64,000 nt of DNA, taken from SXVE01 sp036388895 (GTDB taxonomy: Bacteria > Acidobacteriota > Blastocatellia > Pyrinomonadales > Pyrinomonadaceae). The translations under genes and the position numbers were made by a program. The stretch lies in assembly GCA_036388895.1 (NCBI GenBank), contig DASVQY010000056.1:1-64000 (forward strand), written 5' to 3'. The notes beneath the pieces were generated by a model. That model ran no database searches, had not been told where the DNA came from, and worked only from the letters and a program-made list of their open reading frames with translations. The stretch's first letter is position 1, and each line of letters starts with the position of its first letter. This document shows, in pieces, positions 8,083 to 14,938 of this stretch.

Positions 8083-8640
8083 TCAGGCAAATACCGGTAT
8101 GAGCTTTTGCGCCGATTTTATTCCGTATTCGGCGGCGGGTTTTACCAGGGATTTCTTGAGCTGCGTTCTCGCACGATTCAGACGCGACATTACTGTTCCA
8201 ATTGGAATGTTCATTATTTCAGCGATTTCCTTATAATCAAATTCGTGCACGTCCGCCAACAACACCACTGAACGATAATGTTCGGGCAATTTATTGAGCG
8301 CGGCAATAACTTCCGTATCAGTCAGATGCTCGGGAATCGGCGCTGAATAAATCACGTTAGCAAAAACGAGTTCGTCGGCTTCCTGCATATATTTCGCCTG
8401 CATAAATTTTTTGCGGCGGTAGTGATCGTATTTATTGAATAGAATTTTATACAGCCACGCGCGGCAATTCGTACCGATTTCATAATGTTCGAAGGATTTC
8501 CAAGCCTGCATGAAAGTTTCCTGCACGAGGTCTTCGGCATCAACTTGATTCATCGTCAAACGGACAGCAGTTCTGTATAAATCATTAATATGCTGCATAG
8601 CTTCCGCTTCAAACGTTTCGGGGGTAATTTCGGATTTCAT
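8083..8640 (-). CDS. ECF-type sigma-70 family RNA polymerase sigma factor
   Basis: The 185-residue protein has region 2 (LYRTAVRLTMNQVDAEDLVQETFMQAWKSFEHYEIGTNCRAWLYKILFNKYDHYRR) and region 4 (IAALNKLPEHYRSVVLLADVHEFDYKEIAEIMNIPIGTVMSRLNRARTQLKKSL), joined by a short linker with no region 3, as in ECF sigma factors. AAAGGAG upstream of ATG fixes the start. No anti-sigma gene is directly adjacent; it lies between a decayed kinase and the NADH dehydrogenase gene. Together with 10602-11261 it is a candidate to recognise the GGAATAA-type promoters in this region. Confidence 0.92.
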   Translation of the reverse strand: MKSEITPETFEAEAMQHINDLYRTAVRLTMNQVDAEDLVQETFMQAWKSFEHYEIGTNCRAWLYKILFNKYDHYRRKKFMQAKYMQEADELVFANVIYSAPIPEHLTDTEVIAALNKLPEHYRSVVLLADVHEFDYKEIAEIMNIPIGTVMSRLNRARTQLKKSLVKPAAEYGIKSAQKLIPVFA

Positions 8641-8773
8641 CTTTCTAGCTCCTTTAGGGTTATTGGTTCAAATACTTTTTGAAATTAACGCTTACAACCA
8701 TTTGTCGTTCGGAACGGGAAATCCTTACAAGATTTTAAAGGTTTTTTTATAACTTGATTTTTATTAGTCAAAA

Positions 8774-8830
8774 AACAAATTTGTCGGCGAAATTCATTAA
8801 AGAGTTATGAATTTCGCCGACAAATTTGTT
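8774..8830 (-). terminator. strong rho-independent terminator of the NADH dehydrogenase gene
   Basis: The perfect 24-base arms 8774-8797 and 8807-8830 flank a nine-base loop. On the minus strand a T-run (GTTTTTTGAC) follows. The hairpin begins eight bases after the stop of the NADH dehydrogenase gene and separates it from the sigma gene downstream. Confidence 0.8.
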
Positions 8831-8837
8831 CAAGAAT

Positions 8838-10172
8838 TTATCTTACGACGGCAGTTCGTATTTGCGGTTGAAGTTCGGCTGATTCTTCGTCAACCGAAAC
8901 GGCGGGAGACCGGAGGGTCAAAAACTTCACTAAATCTTTTGTGAAAAGCAAATCAAGTGTCCAATCGAGCGCGACGCGAACTTTTTTCTCGAAACGGGGC
9001 AACTTCATCAAATAAATCGTTCGCCACAGCCACCACGCGATAAAACCGGAAAAGTTGTAGCCAAAAATTTGCGCCACGCCGGTTCTTTTGCCCAGCGCGG
9101 CGAGCTGCCCGATGGTTTCAAAGACGAAAGGTTTCCGGTGTCCGCCGCGAATTGCCGTTTTCAGATTGTGTGCGAGAATCTTTCCTTGACGAATAGCGTG
9201 CTGCGCGGTTGGCGGAAATGGTTTCCCGGTTTTTAAGTCGGGAATTGACGCGCAATCGCCGACCGCCCAGACACCTTCAAAATTTTTCACCCGCATAAAC
9301 TCGTCAGTGCAAATTCTTCCGCCGACCTTTTCGCAAGGCAATGTTTCGAGAAGCGGATTCGGCGCTGTTCCGGCTGTCCAGACGAGCGTGTTTGTCGTGA
9401 TCCGCGTTCCGTCGCTTAAAACGACTTCACGATTTGTAACGTCTGTAACTCTCGTGCTGAGATGAATTTCAACGCTGCGTTTTGAAAGCAGGTCTTGCGC
9501 GTATTTTCCGAGTTTTTCACTAAGTTCCGGTAAAATCACATTTCCTGCGTGAACCAGCACGACGCGCAACATTTTTTCATTCAGGTGCGGATAAAATTTT
9601 ATTGATTCTCGCAGAAAATCGTTGATGCCTGCAATCGTTTCCACGCCGGCGAAACCGCCGCCGGCAACGACGAAATTCAAAAGCGGTTTACGCACTTCCG
9701 GGCAGCATTCAAAATCTGCTTCTTCGAGATTGGAAATCAAATGATTTCGCAGATAAATTGCGTCACCGAGAGACTTCATCGTTAAAGCATTATTCTTTAA
9801 GCCGTCGTTGCCGTAAAAATTGGTGATCGAACCGAGCGACAAAACCAGGTGATCGTAGCGAAGCGTATGGTGGTGATGTTCTTTACCGTGCGAAACGTCA
9901 ACGGTTTTATTGTATAAGTCAATGCTTTCGACTTCGCCGTCGAAAAATTTTATACGCTTTAAAAGCTTTCGCACCGGACTGACGATATGTGTAATATCAA
10001 GGTCGCTCGCCGCTACCTCGTGAAGCATCGGCGTAAACAAAAAAAAGTTTTCGCTGTTGACCAAAGTGATTTCAATATCGGTATCTTTCGCCAGAGTTTT
10101 TTCCAAATGCAGAGCCGTATAAAGCCCGCCGAAACCGCTGCCCAAAATCAAAATTCGCGTTTTATCGTTCAT
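8838..10172 (-). CDS. type II NADH:quinone oxidoreductase-like FAD/NAD(P)-binding protein
   Basis: The 444-residue flavoprotein has two dinucleotide-binding folds: RILILGSGFGGLYTALHLE at the N-terminus for FAD and NFVVAGGGFAGVETIAGI near residue 165 for NAD(P)H. It also has the VWAVGDCASIPD FAD motif and the AQHAIRQGKILAHN segment typical of NDH-2. NDH-2 enzymes transfer electrons from NADH to membrane quinone without proton pumping, attached to the inner membrane face by a C-terminal segment; IAWWLWRTIYLMKLP fits that. The frame opens at TTG 10184, but GAGG eight bases before ATG 10172 supports the later start. A GGAATAA-type promoter lies 40 bases upstream. Confidence 0.88.
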   Translation of the reverse strand: MNDKTRILILGSGFGGLYTALHLEKTLAKDTDIEITLVNSENFFLFTPMLHEVAASDLDITHIVSPVRKLLKRIKFFDGEVESIDLYNKTVDVSHGKEHHHHTLRYDHLVLSLGSITNFYGNDGLKNNALTMKSLGDAIYLRNHLISNLEEADFECCPEVRKPLLNFVVAGGGFAGVETIAGINDFLRESIKFYPHLNEKMLRVVLVHAGNVILPELSEKLGKYAQDLLSKRSVEIHLSTRVTDVTNREVVLSDGTRITTNTLVWTAGTAPNPLLETLPCEKVGGRICTDEFMRVKNFEGVWAVGDCASIPDLKTGKPFPPTAQHAIRQGKILAHNLKTAIRGGHRKPFVFETIGQLAALGKRTGVAQIFGYNFSGFIAWWLWRTIYLMKLPRFEKKVRVALDWTLDLLFTKDLVKFLTLRSPAVSVDEESAELQPQIRTAVVR

Positions 10173-10211
10173 AAATTGCCTCAAAAATGAATAGTTTTAT
10201 ACGTTTTGAAA

Positions 10212-10238
10212 AATCCATTGAAAGCGCAAAATTATTCC
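10212..10238 (-). promoter_or_regulatory. GGAATAA-type ECF promoter (NADH dehydrogenase gene)
   Basis: On the minus strand GGAAT (10238-10234, followed by AA) is separated by 16 bases from TGGATT (10217-10212). The distance to ATG 10172 is 40 bases. Confidence 0.5.
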
Positions 10239-10272
10239 TGAAATCTTTTTTTGAGATTTTTTGAAAAAAGTT

Positions 10273-10299
10273 GGAATAAAATCTATTCGTCGCTGAATA
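10273..10299 (+). promoter_or_regulatory. GGAATAA-type ECF promoter (anti-sigma/sigma operon)
   Basis: GGAATAAA starts at 10273, and 16 bases separate GGAAT from TGAATA (10294-10299). It precedes the small zinc-finger gene and the ECF sigma gene, as expected if the sigma factor drives its own operon. Confidence 0.55.
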
Positions 10300-10366
10300 A
10301 AAGGAAGTAATAAGGAAAGTTTAGTTAAAGCAAACGGCGAATTGAGCGACACAAGGAGAAGCGGGA

Positions 10367-10597
10367 ATGAATAAAGTTATTAACGAAAACTGCAAAGACG
10401 GAAAAAAAATAATAAATTTTTACCTCAAACAGCAAGTAAAAAAAATCGAGATTGAAAATCATTTTGAAAACTGCGCTGAATGCCGCGAGGTTAGCGGCGA
10501 AGATGCGCGGCTTAAATTCCTGCTCAAACGGGCGGTCGAAAGAGAATTTGCGCCGCAGAGCCTTGTAGATTCAATCAGAAACGGAATTCGGAGATAA
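10367..10597 (+). CDS. small zinc-finger anti-sigma-like protein
   Basis: The 76-residue cytoplasmic protein has an H-x3-C-x2-C arrangement (NHFENCAEC, residues 32-39) after an early Cys9, matching the zf-HC2/ZAS zinc site of anti-sigma factors. It has no membrane segment, so it would be a soluble anti-sigma. AAGGAG before ATG is a clear ribosome-binding site. It stands directly upstream of an ECF sigma gene with four bases between them, so its likely partner is that sigma factor. Two further zinc-finger genes follow the sigma gene. Confidence 0.7.
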   Translation: MNKVINENCKDGKKIINFYLKQQVKKIEIENHFENCAECREVSGEDARLKFLLKRAVEREFAPQSLVDSIRNGIRR

Positions 10598-10601
10598 AGT
10601 T

Positions 10602-11261
10602 ATGCAAAATGACGCAGTTCCATTAGTCTTGTCTGAAAAAGGTATGGATACAGACAATACAATCGCCGCGACCAGCGTGAACTGGAATATTGATCCGACT
10701 GTTTGGGTTGATGAACATGGCGATTATCTGTTCAGATACGCTTTGATGCGTCTTCGTAACGAGACACTGGCGGAAGATATGGTGCAGGAAACGCTTCTGG
10801 CTGCAATTCAATCGCTCGCAGCTTACAGCGGAAAATCTTCGGAGAGAACATGGCTGACCGGAATTTTGAAACATAAAATCGTTGATTATTACCGCAAATC
10901 GAGCCGCGAGACTCCGCTCGATGAATCGGAATTAGATCTTTCCGGTTTCGATAAATTTTTCGAGCGAGACGATGAATGGAAAAATCATTGGAACCCTCAG
11001 CTTGCGCCGCGCGGCTGGACAAACAGCCCGGAAGCCGTTTTCGAGCAAAATGAATTTTTCGATGTTTTTCAAACTTGTATGTCGAAGCTGCCGGAAAGAG
11101 TCGCTCATGTTTTCGCCTTGCGCGAAATGGATGGATTTGACGCTTGCGAAATCTGCGAAATCTTAAATCTTTCAACAAGCAATTTTTGGGTAATGATGCA
11201 CCGCGCGCGAATGTCTCTGAGAAGATGCATAGAAATCAAATGGTTTAGAAGTGCGCATTGA
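10602..11261 (+). CDS. ECF-type sigma-70 family RNA polymerase sigma factor
   Basis: The 219-residue protein has region 2 (YLFRYALMRLRNETLAEDMVQETLLAAIQSL…ERTWLTGILKHKIVDYYRK) and region 4 (QTCMSKLPERVAHVFALREMDGFDACEICEILNLSTSNFWVMMHRARMSLRRCI). A long linker of about 50 residues joins them, with a conserved-looking W.NPQLAPRGWTNSPE block found in some ECF groups paired with soluble zinc anti-sigmas. It lies in an operon after a zinc-finger gene and before another. A GGAATAA-type promoter upstream suggests autoregulation; this is inferred. Confidence 0.92.
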   Translation: MQNDAVPLVLSEKGMDTDNTIAATSVNWNIDPTVWVDEHGDYLFRYALMRLRNETLAEDMVQETLLAAIQSLAAYSGKSSERTWLTGILKHKIVDYYRKSSRETPLDESELDLSGFDKFFERDDEWKNHWNPQLAPRGWTNSPEAVFEQNEFFDVFQTCMSKLPERVAHVFALREMDGFDACEICEILNLSTSNFWVMMHRARMSLRRCIEIKWFRSAH

Positions 11262-11268
11262 GAATAAA

Positions 11269-11610
11269 ATGACAAAACGAACTTTAACAAAAAAGCTGCA
11301 AAGATTTTTCTTCTATTTAATTTGGAAATTTCTTCCGAACTGTAAGCAATTTGTTCCGATACTTTCCGAATCGCTCGACCGAAAAATTCCGCCTTATCAG
11401 AGAATCTTGGTAAAACTTCATCTCATCGCCTGCCCGCCATGCGTCCGTTATTTGAAACAAATACGGTTTGTTCGCGAAGCCGCGCAACAGTGCGGGGAAA
11501 ATATTTGGCAGACTGAAACGAATACGAAATTAAGCGATGATGCGCGCGAACGTATGAAAAATCTTTTGAAAACATCGGCAATTATCATCAGTTTGTTTGA
11601 AAGTTTTTAA
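11269..11610 (+). CDS. zf-HC2-type zinc-finger protein (anti-sigma-like), copy 1
   Basis: The ~113-residue protein has the pattern LPNC…ESLDRKIPPYQRILVKLHLIACPPCVRYLKQ. C-x26-H-x3-C-x2-C fits a zf-HC2 zinc site. I chose ATG 11269; the frame could also open at GTG 11251, overlapping the sigma stop by 11 bases. It is co-directional with, and probably co-transcribed with, the ECF sigma gene. It is clearly paralogous to the next gene, sharing P.LGESLDRK/P.LSESLDRK and C..C.RYLKQ. The C-terminus lacks an obvious membrane helix. Confidence 0.65.
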   Translation: MTKRTLTKKLQRFFFYLIWKFLPNCKQFVPILSESLDRKIPPYQRILVKLHLIACPPCVRYLKQIRFVREAAQQCGENIWQTETNTKLSDDARERMKNLLKTSAIIISLFESF

Positions 11611-11617
11611 CTTGCTT

Positions 11618-11644
11618 GGAATAAAATAATCTTCCGGCGGAATT
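11618..11644 (+). promoter_or_regulatory. GGAATAA-type ECF promoter (zinc-finger copy 2)
   Basis: GGAATAAA starts at 11618, and 16 bases separate GGAAT from GGAATT (11639-11644). It lies in the short gap between the two zinc-finger paralogues, giving the second copy its own promoter. Confidence 0.55.
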
Positions 11645-11713
11645 CAAAAATAGATTTGCCGGCAATATGAAGATCCGGCTTATCGAGAAAATCCGAGCTT
11701 TTCAAACAGACGA

Positions 11714-12040
11714 ATGAAACAAACTCTTTTCGAAAAGATAAAATTGGCATTTATTTTTTGGCTGGCGCGCCGTCTGCCGGACTGCAAAACAATTACGCCG
11801 ACATTAGGCGAATCACTCGACAGAAAACTTTCTTTGCGTGAAAAAATTCAGATGCGGCTTCATCTTTTTACCTGCGATGCGTGCGCGCGTTATCTAAAAC
11901 AAGTCAAATTTTTGAGTAATGCGGTGCAGGCACAAAATGAAAAATTAATTGAAGAAGAAAATCCTTCAATTAATTTGAGTCTGGCGACAAAGGAAAGATT
12001 AAAGAACGCGCTGAAATCTTCAACCGGATTCGCTTTTTAA
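11714..12040 (+). CDS. zf-HC2-type zinc-finger protein (anti-sigma-like), copy 2
   Basis: The 108-residue protein is paralogous to the gene before it. It shares LPDCKTITPTLGESLDRKLSLREKIQMRLHLFTCDACARYLKQV, with the same C-x26-H-x3-C-x2-C zinc pattern. It is probably soluble or peripheral and has no signal peptide. With the two other zinc-finger genes it makes three possible anti-sigma partners around one ECF sigma gene. It could titrate a different sigma factor, such as the one encoded at 8083-8640. A perfect terminator follows. Confidence 0.65.
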   Translation: MKQTLFEKIKLAFIFWLARRLPDCKTITPTLGESLDRKLSLREKIQMRLHLFTCDACARYLKQVKFLSNAVQAQNEKLIEEENPSINLSLATKERLKNALKSSTGFAF

Positions 12041-12063
12041 TTAAATTTGAAATGTATTTATTG

Positions 12064-12090
12064 AAGACGGACGATGGTCCGTCTTTTTTA
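12064..12090 (+). terminator. rho-independent terminator
   Basis: AAGACGGAC (12064-12072), a four-base loop and GTCCGTCTT (12077-12085) are followed by a T-run. The stem is perfect. It closes the zinc-finger copy 2 transcript. Confidence 0.88.
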
Positions 12091-12092
12091 TT

Positions 12093-12119
12093 GGAATAAT
12101 CAGGCGCCGAAACGTAATT
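12093..12119 (+). promoter_or_regulatory. GGAATAA-type ECF promoter (subtilase gene)
   Basis: GGAATAAT starts at 12093, and 16 bases separate GGAAT from GTAATT (12114-12119). It sits between the preceding terminator and the subtilase start, 36 bases before ATG. Confidence 0.55.
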
Positions 12120-12154
12120 TAGCATCTCGAAATCTTTAATTTACAGAGAAAAAG

Positions 12155-13603
12155 ATGTTAGACACAATCGAAATAAATTTACACAATCACACGCATGAAC
12201 AGAATCGTTTTGCAGTTATTCCAACGGCGGAAAAGTTAAAAGCAAAAAGCGAATTTACAGGCGAAGGAGTTCGCATAGCCTTTCTCGATTCGGGATTTTT
12301 CCCGCACCCTGATTTTGCCGAAAGAGTTGTTGCTTATGCTGACATTTCCGGCGAGGAAAAAACTTTTCATTCAATTACAGAGCCCAAAGCGCGCCATTGG
12401 CACGGAACGCAGACCGTCGCGGTTTGCGCCGGGGACGGTTTGCTCTCGGGCGGCGTTTATTGCGGCTTGGCGCATCGAGCGGAACTGGTTTTAGTAAAAG
12501 TCTCAGCAGATGGACAGATTTCCGATGCTTCAATTGAAAAAGGATTGCGATGGGTTTTAGAAAACCGTGAAAAATATAACATTCGCGTCTTGAATATGTC
12601 GCTCGGCGGCGATATGGACGCTCAAAGTTCGGAAAGCAAAATCAATCAATTAGCCGAAGAATTGATAAAACAAGGCGTTTGCATCACGGTGGCTGCCGGT
12701 AATTCCGCTGATTCGTTTTCGATTCCGCCGGCAAATTCGCCTTCTGTCATTACGGTTGGCGGTTATAGCGACGAAAATCAGTTTTCGGAAAGAAGCTTTA
12801 ATCTTTATCACTCGAATTTCGGCAAAACTATTGACGGTTTTGTAAAACCTGAAATTATCGCGCCGGCAATGTTTATTGCCGCACCGATTTTGCCGGAAAC
12901 CAAAGATTATCTTGCGGCAGAAACTCTTTCAATTTTATCGAATGCGCCGGATTACTCATTCAGGATTATGCTCGAAGAATACTGGCAAAATGCCGGACTT
13001 TCAAGCGATATTTTAAATCTGGAAACATCGGCGGCGAGAAAAATCATTGAATACAATTTGCACAAGCAGCAAATCGTAGCGACGCATTACAAACACGTAG
13101 ACGGAACGAGCTTTGCCGCGCCGATCACGGCTTCGGTCGTCGCGCAGATGCTCGAAGCAAATCCGAATTTAACGCCCGCCGCAGTTAAAAATATTTTAAT
13201 TTCAACCGCATCGAAACTTTCGCAACAGCCTTTGGTTCGACAAGGTTTCGGCGTTCTGAATGCGCGCCTGGCAGTCGAAGAGGCGTTACGTGAAACGCAT
13301 TTTCTAGTTGAAGAAAATTACAGTCCGCCGCGAATTGAAGGAGAAAAAATCGTGTTCTTTTATCACGACCACACGGCGAAAAGCGTTTTTCTTGGCGGGG
13401 ATTTTAACGATTGGGATTTTTCTGGAAATGAATTCTTTGAATGTGATGACGGCGTTTGGCGGGCAGAAATACCATTTCAGCCAAGCGGTAAATACGCTTA
13501 TAAATTTTTCGTCAACGGCGAGCGCTGGACGGAAGACACGAGCCACGGACTGAAAGAGGAAGACGGTTACGGCGAATATAATTCGATTTTGATTATTGAA
13601 TAA
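12155..13603 (+). CDS. subtilisin-like S8 peptidase with C-terminal glycogen-binding-like domain
   Basis: The 482-residue protein has a complete subtilase triad: D45 in FLDSGF, H83 in HWHGTQTV and S319 in HVDGTSFAAP, with the oxyanion Asn in AAGNS (N183). Residues about 390-482 form a separate E-set/CBM48-like domain of the AMPK glycogen-binding type (VFLGGDFNDWDF…GVWRAEIPFQPSGKYAYKFFVNGERW). There is no signal peptide or prodomain, so it is probably intracellular. The fusion suggests a protease tethered to alpha-glucan or a granule surface. Substrate is unknown. A GGAATAA-type promoter lies upstream and a bidirectional terminator follows. Confidence 0.88.
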   Translation: MLDTIEINLHNHTHEQNRFAVIPTAEKLKAKSEFTGEGVRIAFLDSGFFPHPDFAERVVAYADISGEEKTFHSITEPKARHWHGTQTVAVCAGDGLLSGGVYCGLAHRAELVLVKVSADGQISDASIEKGLRWVLENREKYNIRVLNMSLGGDMDAQSSESKINQLAEELIKQGVCITVAAGNSADSFSIPPANSPSVITVGGYSDENQFSERSFNLYHSNFGKTIDGFVKPEIIAPAMFIAAPILPETKDYLAAETLSILSNAPDYSFRIMLEEYWQNAGLSSDILNLETSAARKIIEYNLHKQQIVATHYKHVDGTSFAAPITASVVAQMLEANPNLTPAAVKNILISTASKLSQQPLVRQGFGVLNARLAVEEALRETHFLVEENYSPPRIEGEKIVFFYHDHTAKSVFLGGDFNDWDFSGNEFFECDDGVWRAEIPFQPSGKYAYKFFVNGERWTEDTSHGLKEEDGYGEYNSILIIE

Positions 13604-13613
13604 TCTGTTTTCC

Positions 13614-13670
13614 CGTAAAGGACGCAGAAAGTTGATAATTTGCTTTTAATTTATTTCCGCGTCCTTTACG
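13614..13670. terminator. bidirectional terminator between convergent genes
   Basis: CGTAAAGGACGC (13614-13625) pairs perfectly with GCGTCCTTTACG (13659-13670). It lies between the subtilase gene on the plus strand and the small membrane-protein gene on the minus strand. Confidence 0.65.
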
Positions 13671-13688
13671 TATTTTACAAGGAAAAAT

Positions 13689-14048
13689 TTAATCGTTTCT
13701 TCGCCGTCTGCGCCGAACTGTTTCTTTGCCGCCGCCGAAATAAGTAAGTATCATCACGATCAGATGCGCGATAAACCAAATATTATCTGCGCCCATATTT
13801 TGATAAATATATATCAAAATCAAAATTCGCGGCGCAAAGATACCGAGCAAAATATCCGCCCATTGCGGCACGGCATTGTTCGGATAAAGATTTGGAAATA
13901 GAAACAAGTAGACAAGCAGAACGATGCGCGGAAAAAACAGCGAAAATACCAAAAAATAAATATCCACACTTACACGCCTCCGTTTAGAAGCGATTTTACG
14001 ACGAAGTATAAAAACTACAAATAAAATTTGGAATAAAAGCACGCCCAT
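13689..14048 (-). CDS. small hypothetical membrane protein
   Basis: The 119-residue protein has three or four hydrophobic segments (MGVLLFQILFVVFIL, IYFLVFSLFFPRIVLLVYLFLF, ILLGIFAPRILILIYIY, IWFIAHLIVMILTYFGG) and a strongly basic tail RRRRRRND. I recognise no family. It overlaps the promoter of the divergent aquaporin gene: its first codons cover part of the GGAATAA element. No good ribosome-binding site is visible before ATG. Confidence 0.5.
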   Translation of the reverse strand: MGVLLFQILFVVFILRRKIASKRRRVSVDIYFLVFSLFFPRIVLLVYLFLFPNLYPNNAVPQWADILLGIFAPRILILIYIYQNMGADNIWFIAHLIVMILTYFGGGKETVRRRRRRND

Positions 14049-14056
14049 TGTTGATT
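14030..14056 (+). promoter_or_regulatory. GGAATAA-type ECF promoter (aquaporin-GMC operon)
   Basis: GGAATAAA starts at 14030, and 16 bases separate GGAAT from TTGATT (14051-14056). The distance to the aquaporin ATG is only 20 bases, so the leader would be very short. Confidence 0.5.
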
Positions 14057-14075
14057 TTTATTTGCGAGAAACGAA

Positions 14076-14924
14076 ATGTTGAGAGCTCTGAAAAATCATT
14101 GGCAGGAATATCTGATCGAAGCATGCGGTTTGTGCGCGTTTATGATTTCGGCTTGCGTTTTCGGTGTTTTGCTTTTTAATCCGCATTCGCTGCTGATTTC
14201 GTTAAATGCCACGCTTCGCAACGTTTTGATGGGCGCGGCGATGGGCGCGACGGCGATTGCGATTATCTGTTCGCCGTGGGGAAAACGCTCCGGCGCGCAT
14301 ATCAATCCGGCTGTCACTTTAACGTTTTTCAGACTGGGAAAGGTCAAATTTCACGACGCAGTTTTTTATATTCTGGCGCAGTTCGCGGGCGGAATTTTCG
14401 GCGTTTTGCTGGCGTGGTTGTTTTTAGGCAAATTGCTGGAAGATTCGGCTGTAAATTTCGTGCAAACAATGCCGGGAAAAAATGGCATTGGCGTAGCCTT
14501 CATTGCGGAAGTCGTTATCTCTTTCTTGATGATGACGATGGTTTTGGTTACTTCCAATTCGCTGAAATTTTCTCGCTTTACGCCATTTTTTGCAGGTTTG
14601 CTGGTTGCAGTATTCATCACGTTTGAAAATCCGCTGTCGGGAATGAGTATGAACCCGGCACGTTCTTTCGGTTCGGCGTTCGCCGCACGAAATTTTACAT
14701 CTATTTGGATCTATTTCATTGCGCCGCCGCTTGCGATGCTTTTAGCGGCTGAAGTTTACGTGCGCGTCAAAGGCGGAAGGAAAGTTTATTGCGCAAAATT
14801 TCATCACCACAACAATAAACGTTGTATTTTCAATTGCCGCTTTGCTGAGCTTGAAAAAAGAGAAGAATTTATTGAAGCGACAAACCGAGGCGATTTGTTT
14901 CCTCACGCGATGCAGATTTTTTAA
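14076..14924 (+). CDS. aquaporin / MIP family channel
   Basis: The 282-residue membrane protein has both aquaporin Asn-Pro-Ala loops: GAHINPAVTL (NPA at 77-79) and SMNPARSFG (NPA at about 193-195), plus six hydrophobic helices. It probably passes water or small neutral solutes across the inner membrane. The C-terminal ~45 residues are hydrophilic and His/Cys-containing (KFHHHNNKRCIFNC), unusual for the family and of unknown role. It stands 14 bases before the GMC oxidoreductase gene, so the two are probably co-transcribed from the GGAATAA-type promoter. Confidence 0.9.
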   Translation: MLRALKNHWQEYLIEACGLCAFMISACVFGVLLFNPHSLLISLNATLRNVLMGAAMGATAIAIICSPWGKRSGAHINPAVTLTFFRLGKVKFHDAVFYILAQFAGGIFGVLLAWLFLGKLLEDSAVNFVQTMPGKNGIGVAFIAEVVISFLMMTMVLVTSNSLKFSRFTPFFAGLLVAVFITFENPLSGMSMNPARSFGSAFAARNFTSIWIYFIAPPLAMLLAAEVYVRVKGGRKVYCAKFHHHNNKRCIFNCRFAELEKREEFIEATNRGDLFPHAMQIF

Positions 14925-14938
14925 GCTGGGAGAATTTT

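Noticed and set aside
8069..8101. AGGAGG followed by a ten-codon ORF beginning ATGAACAAATATTTC
   Set aside because: It overlaps the end of the sigma gene on the other strand and stops after ten codons; no conserved feature.
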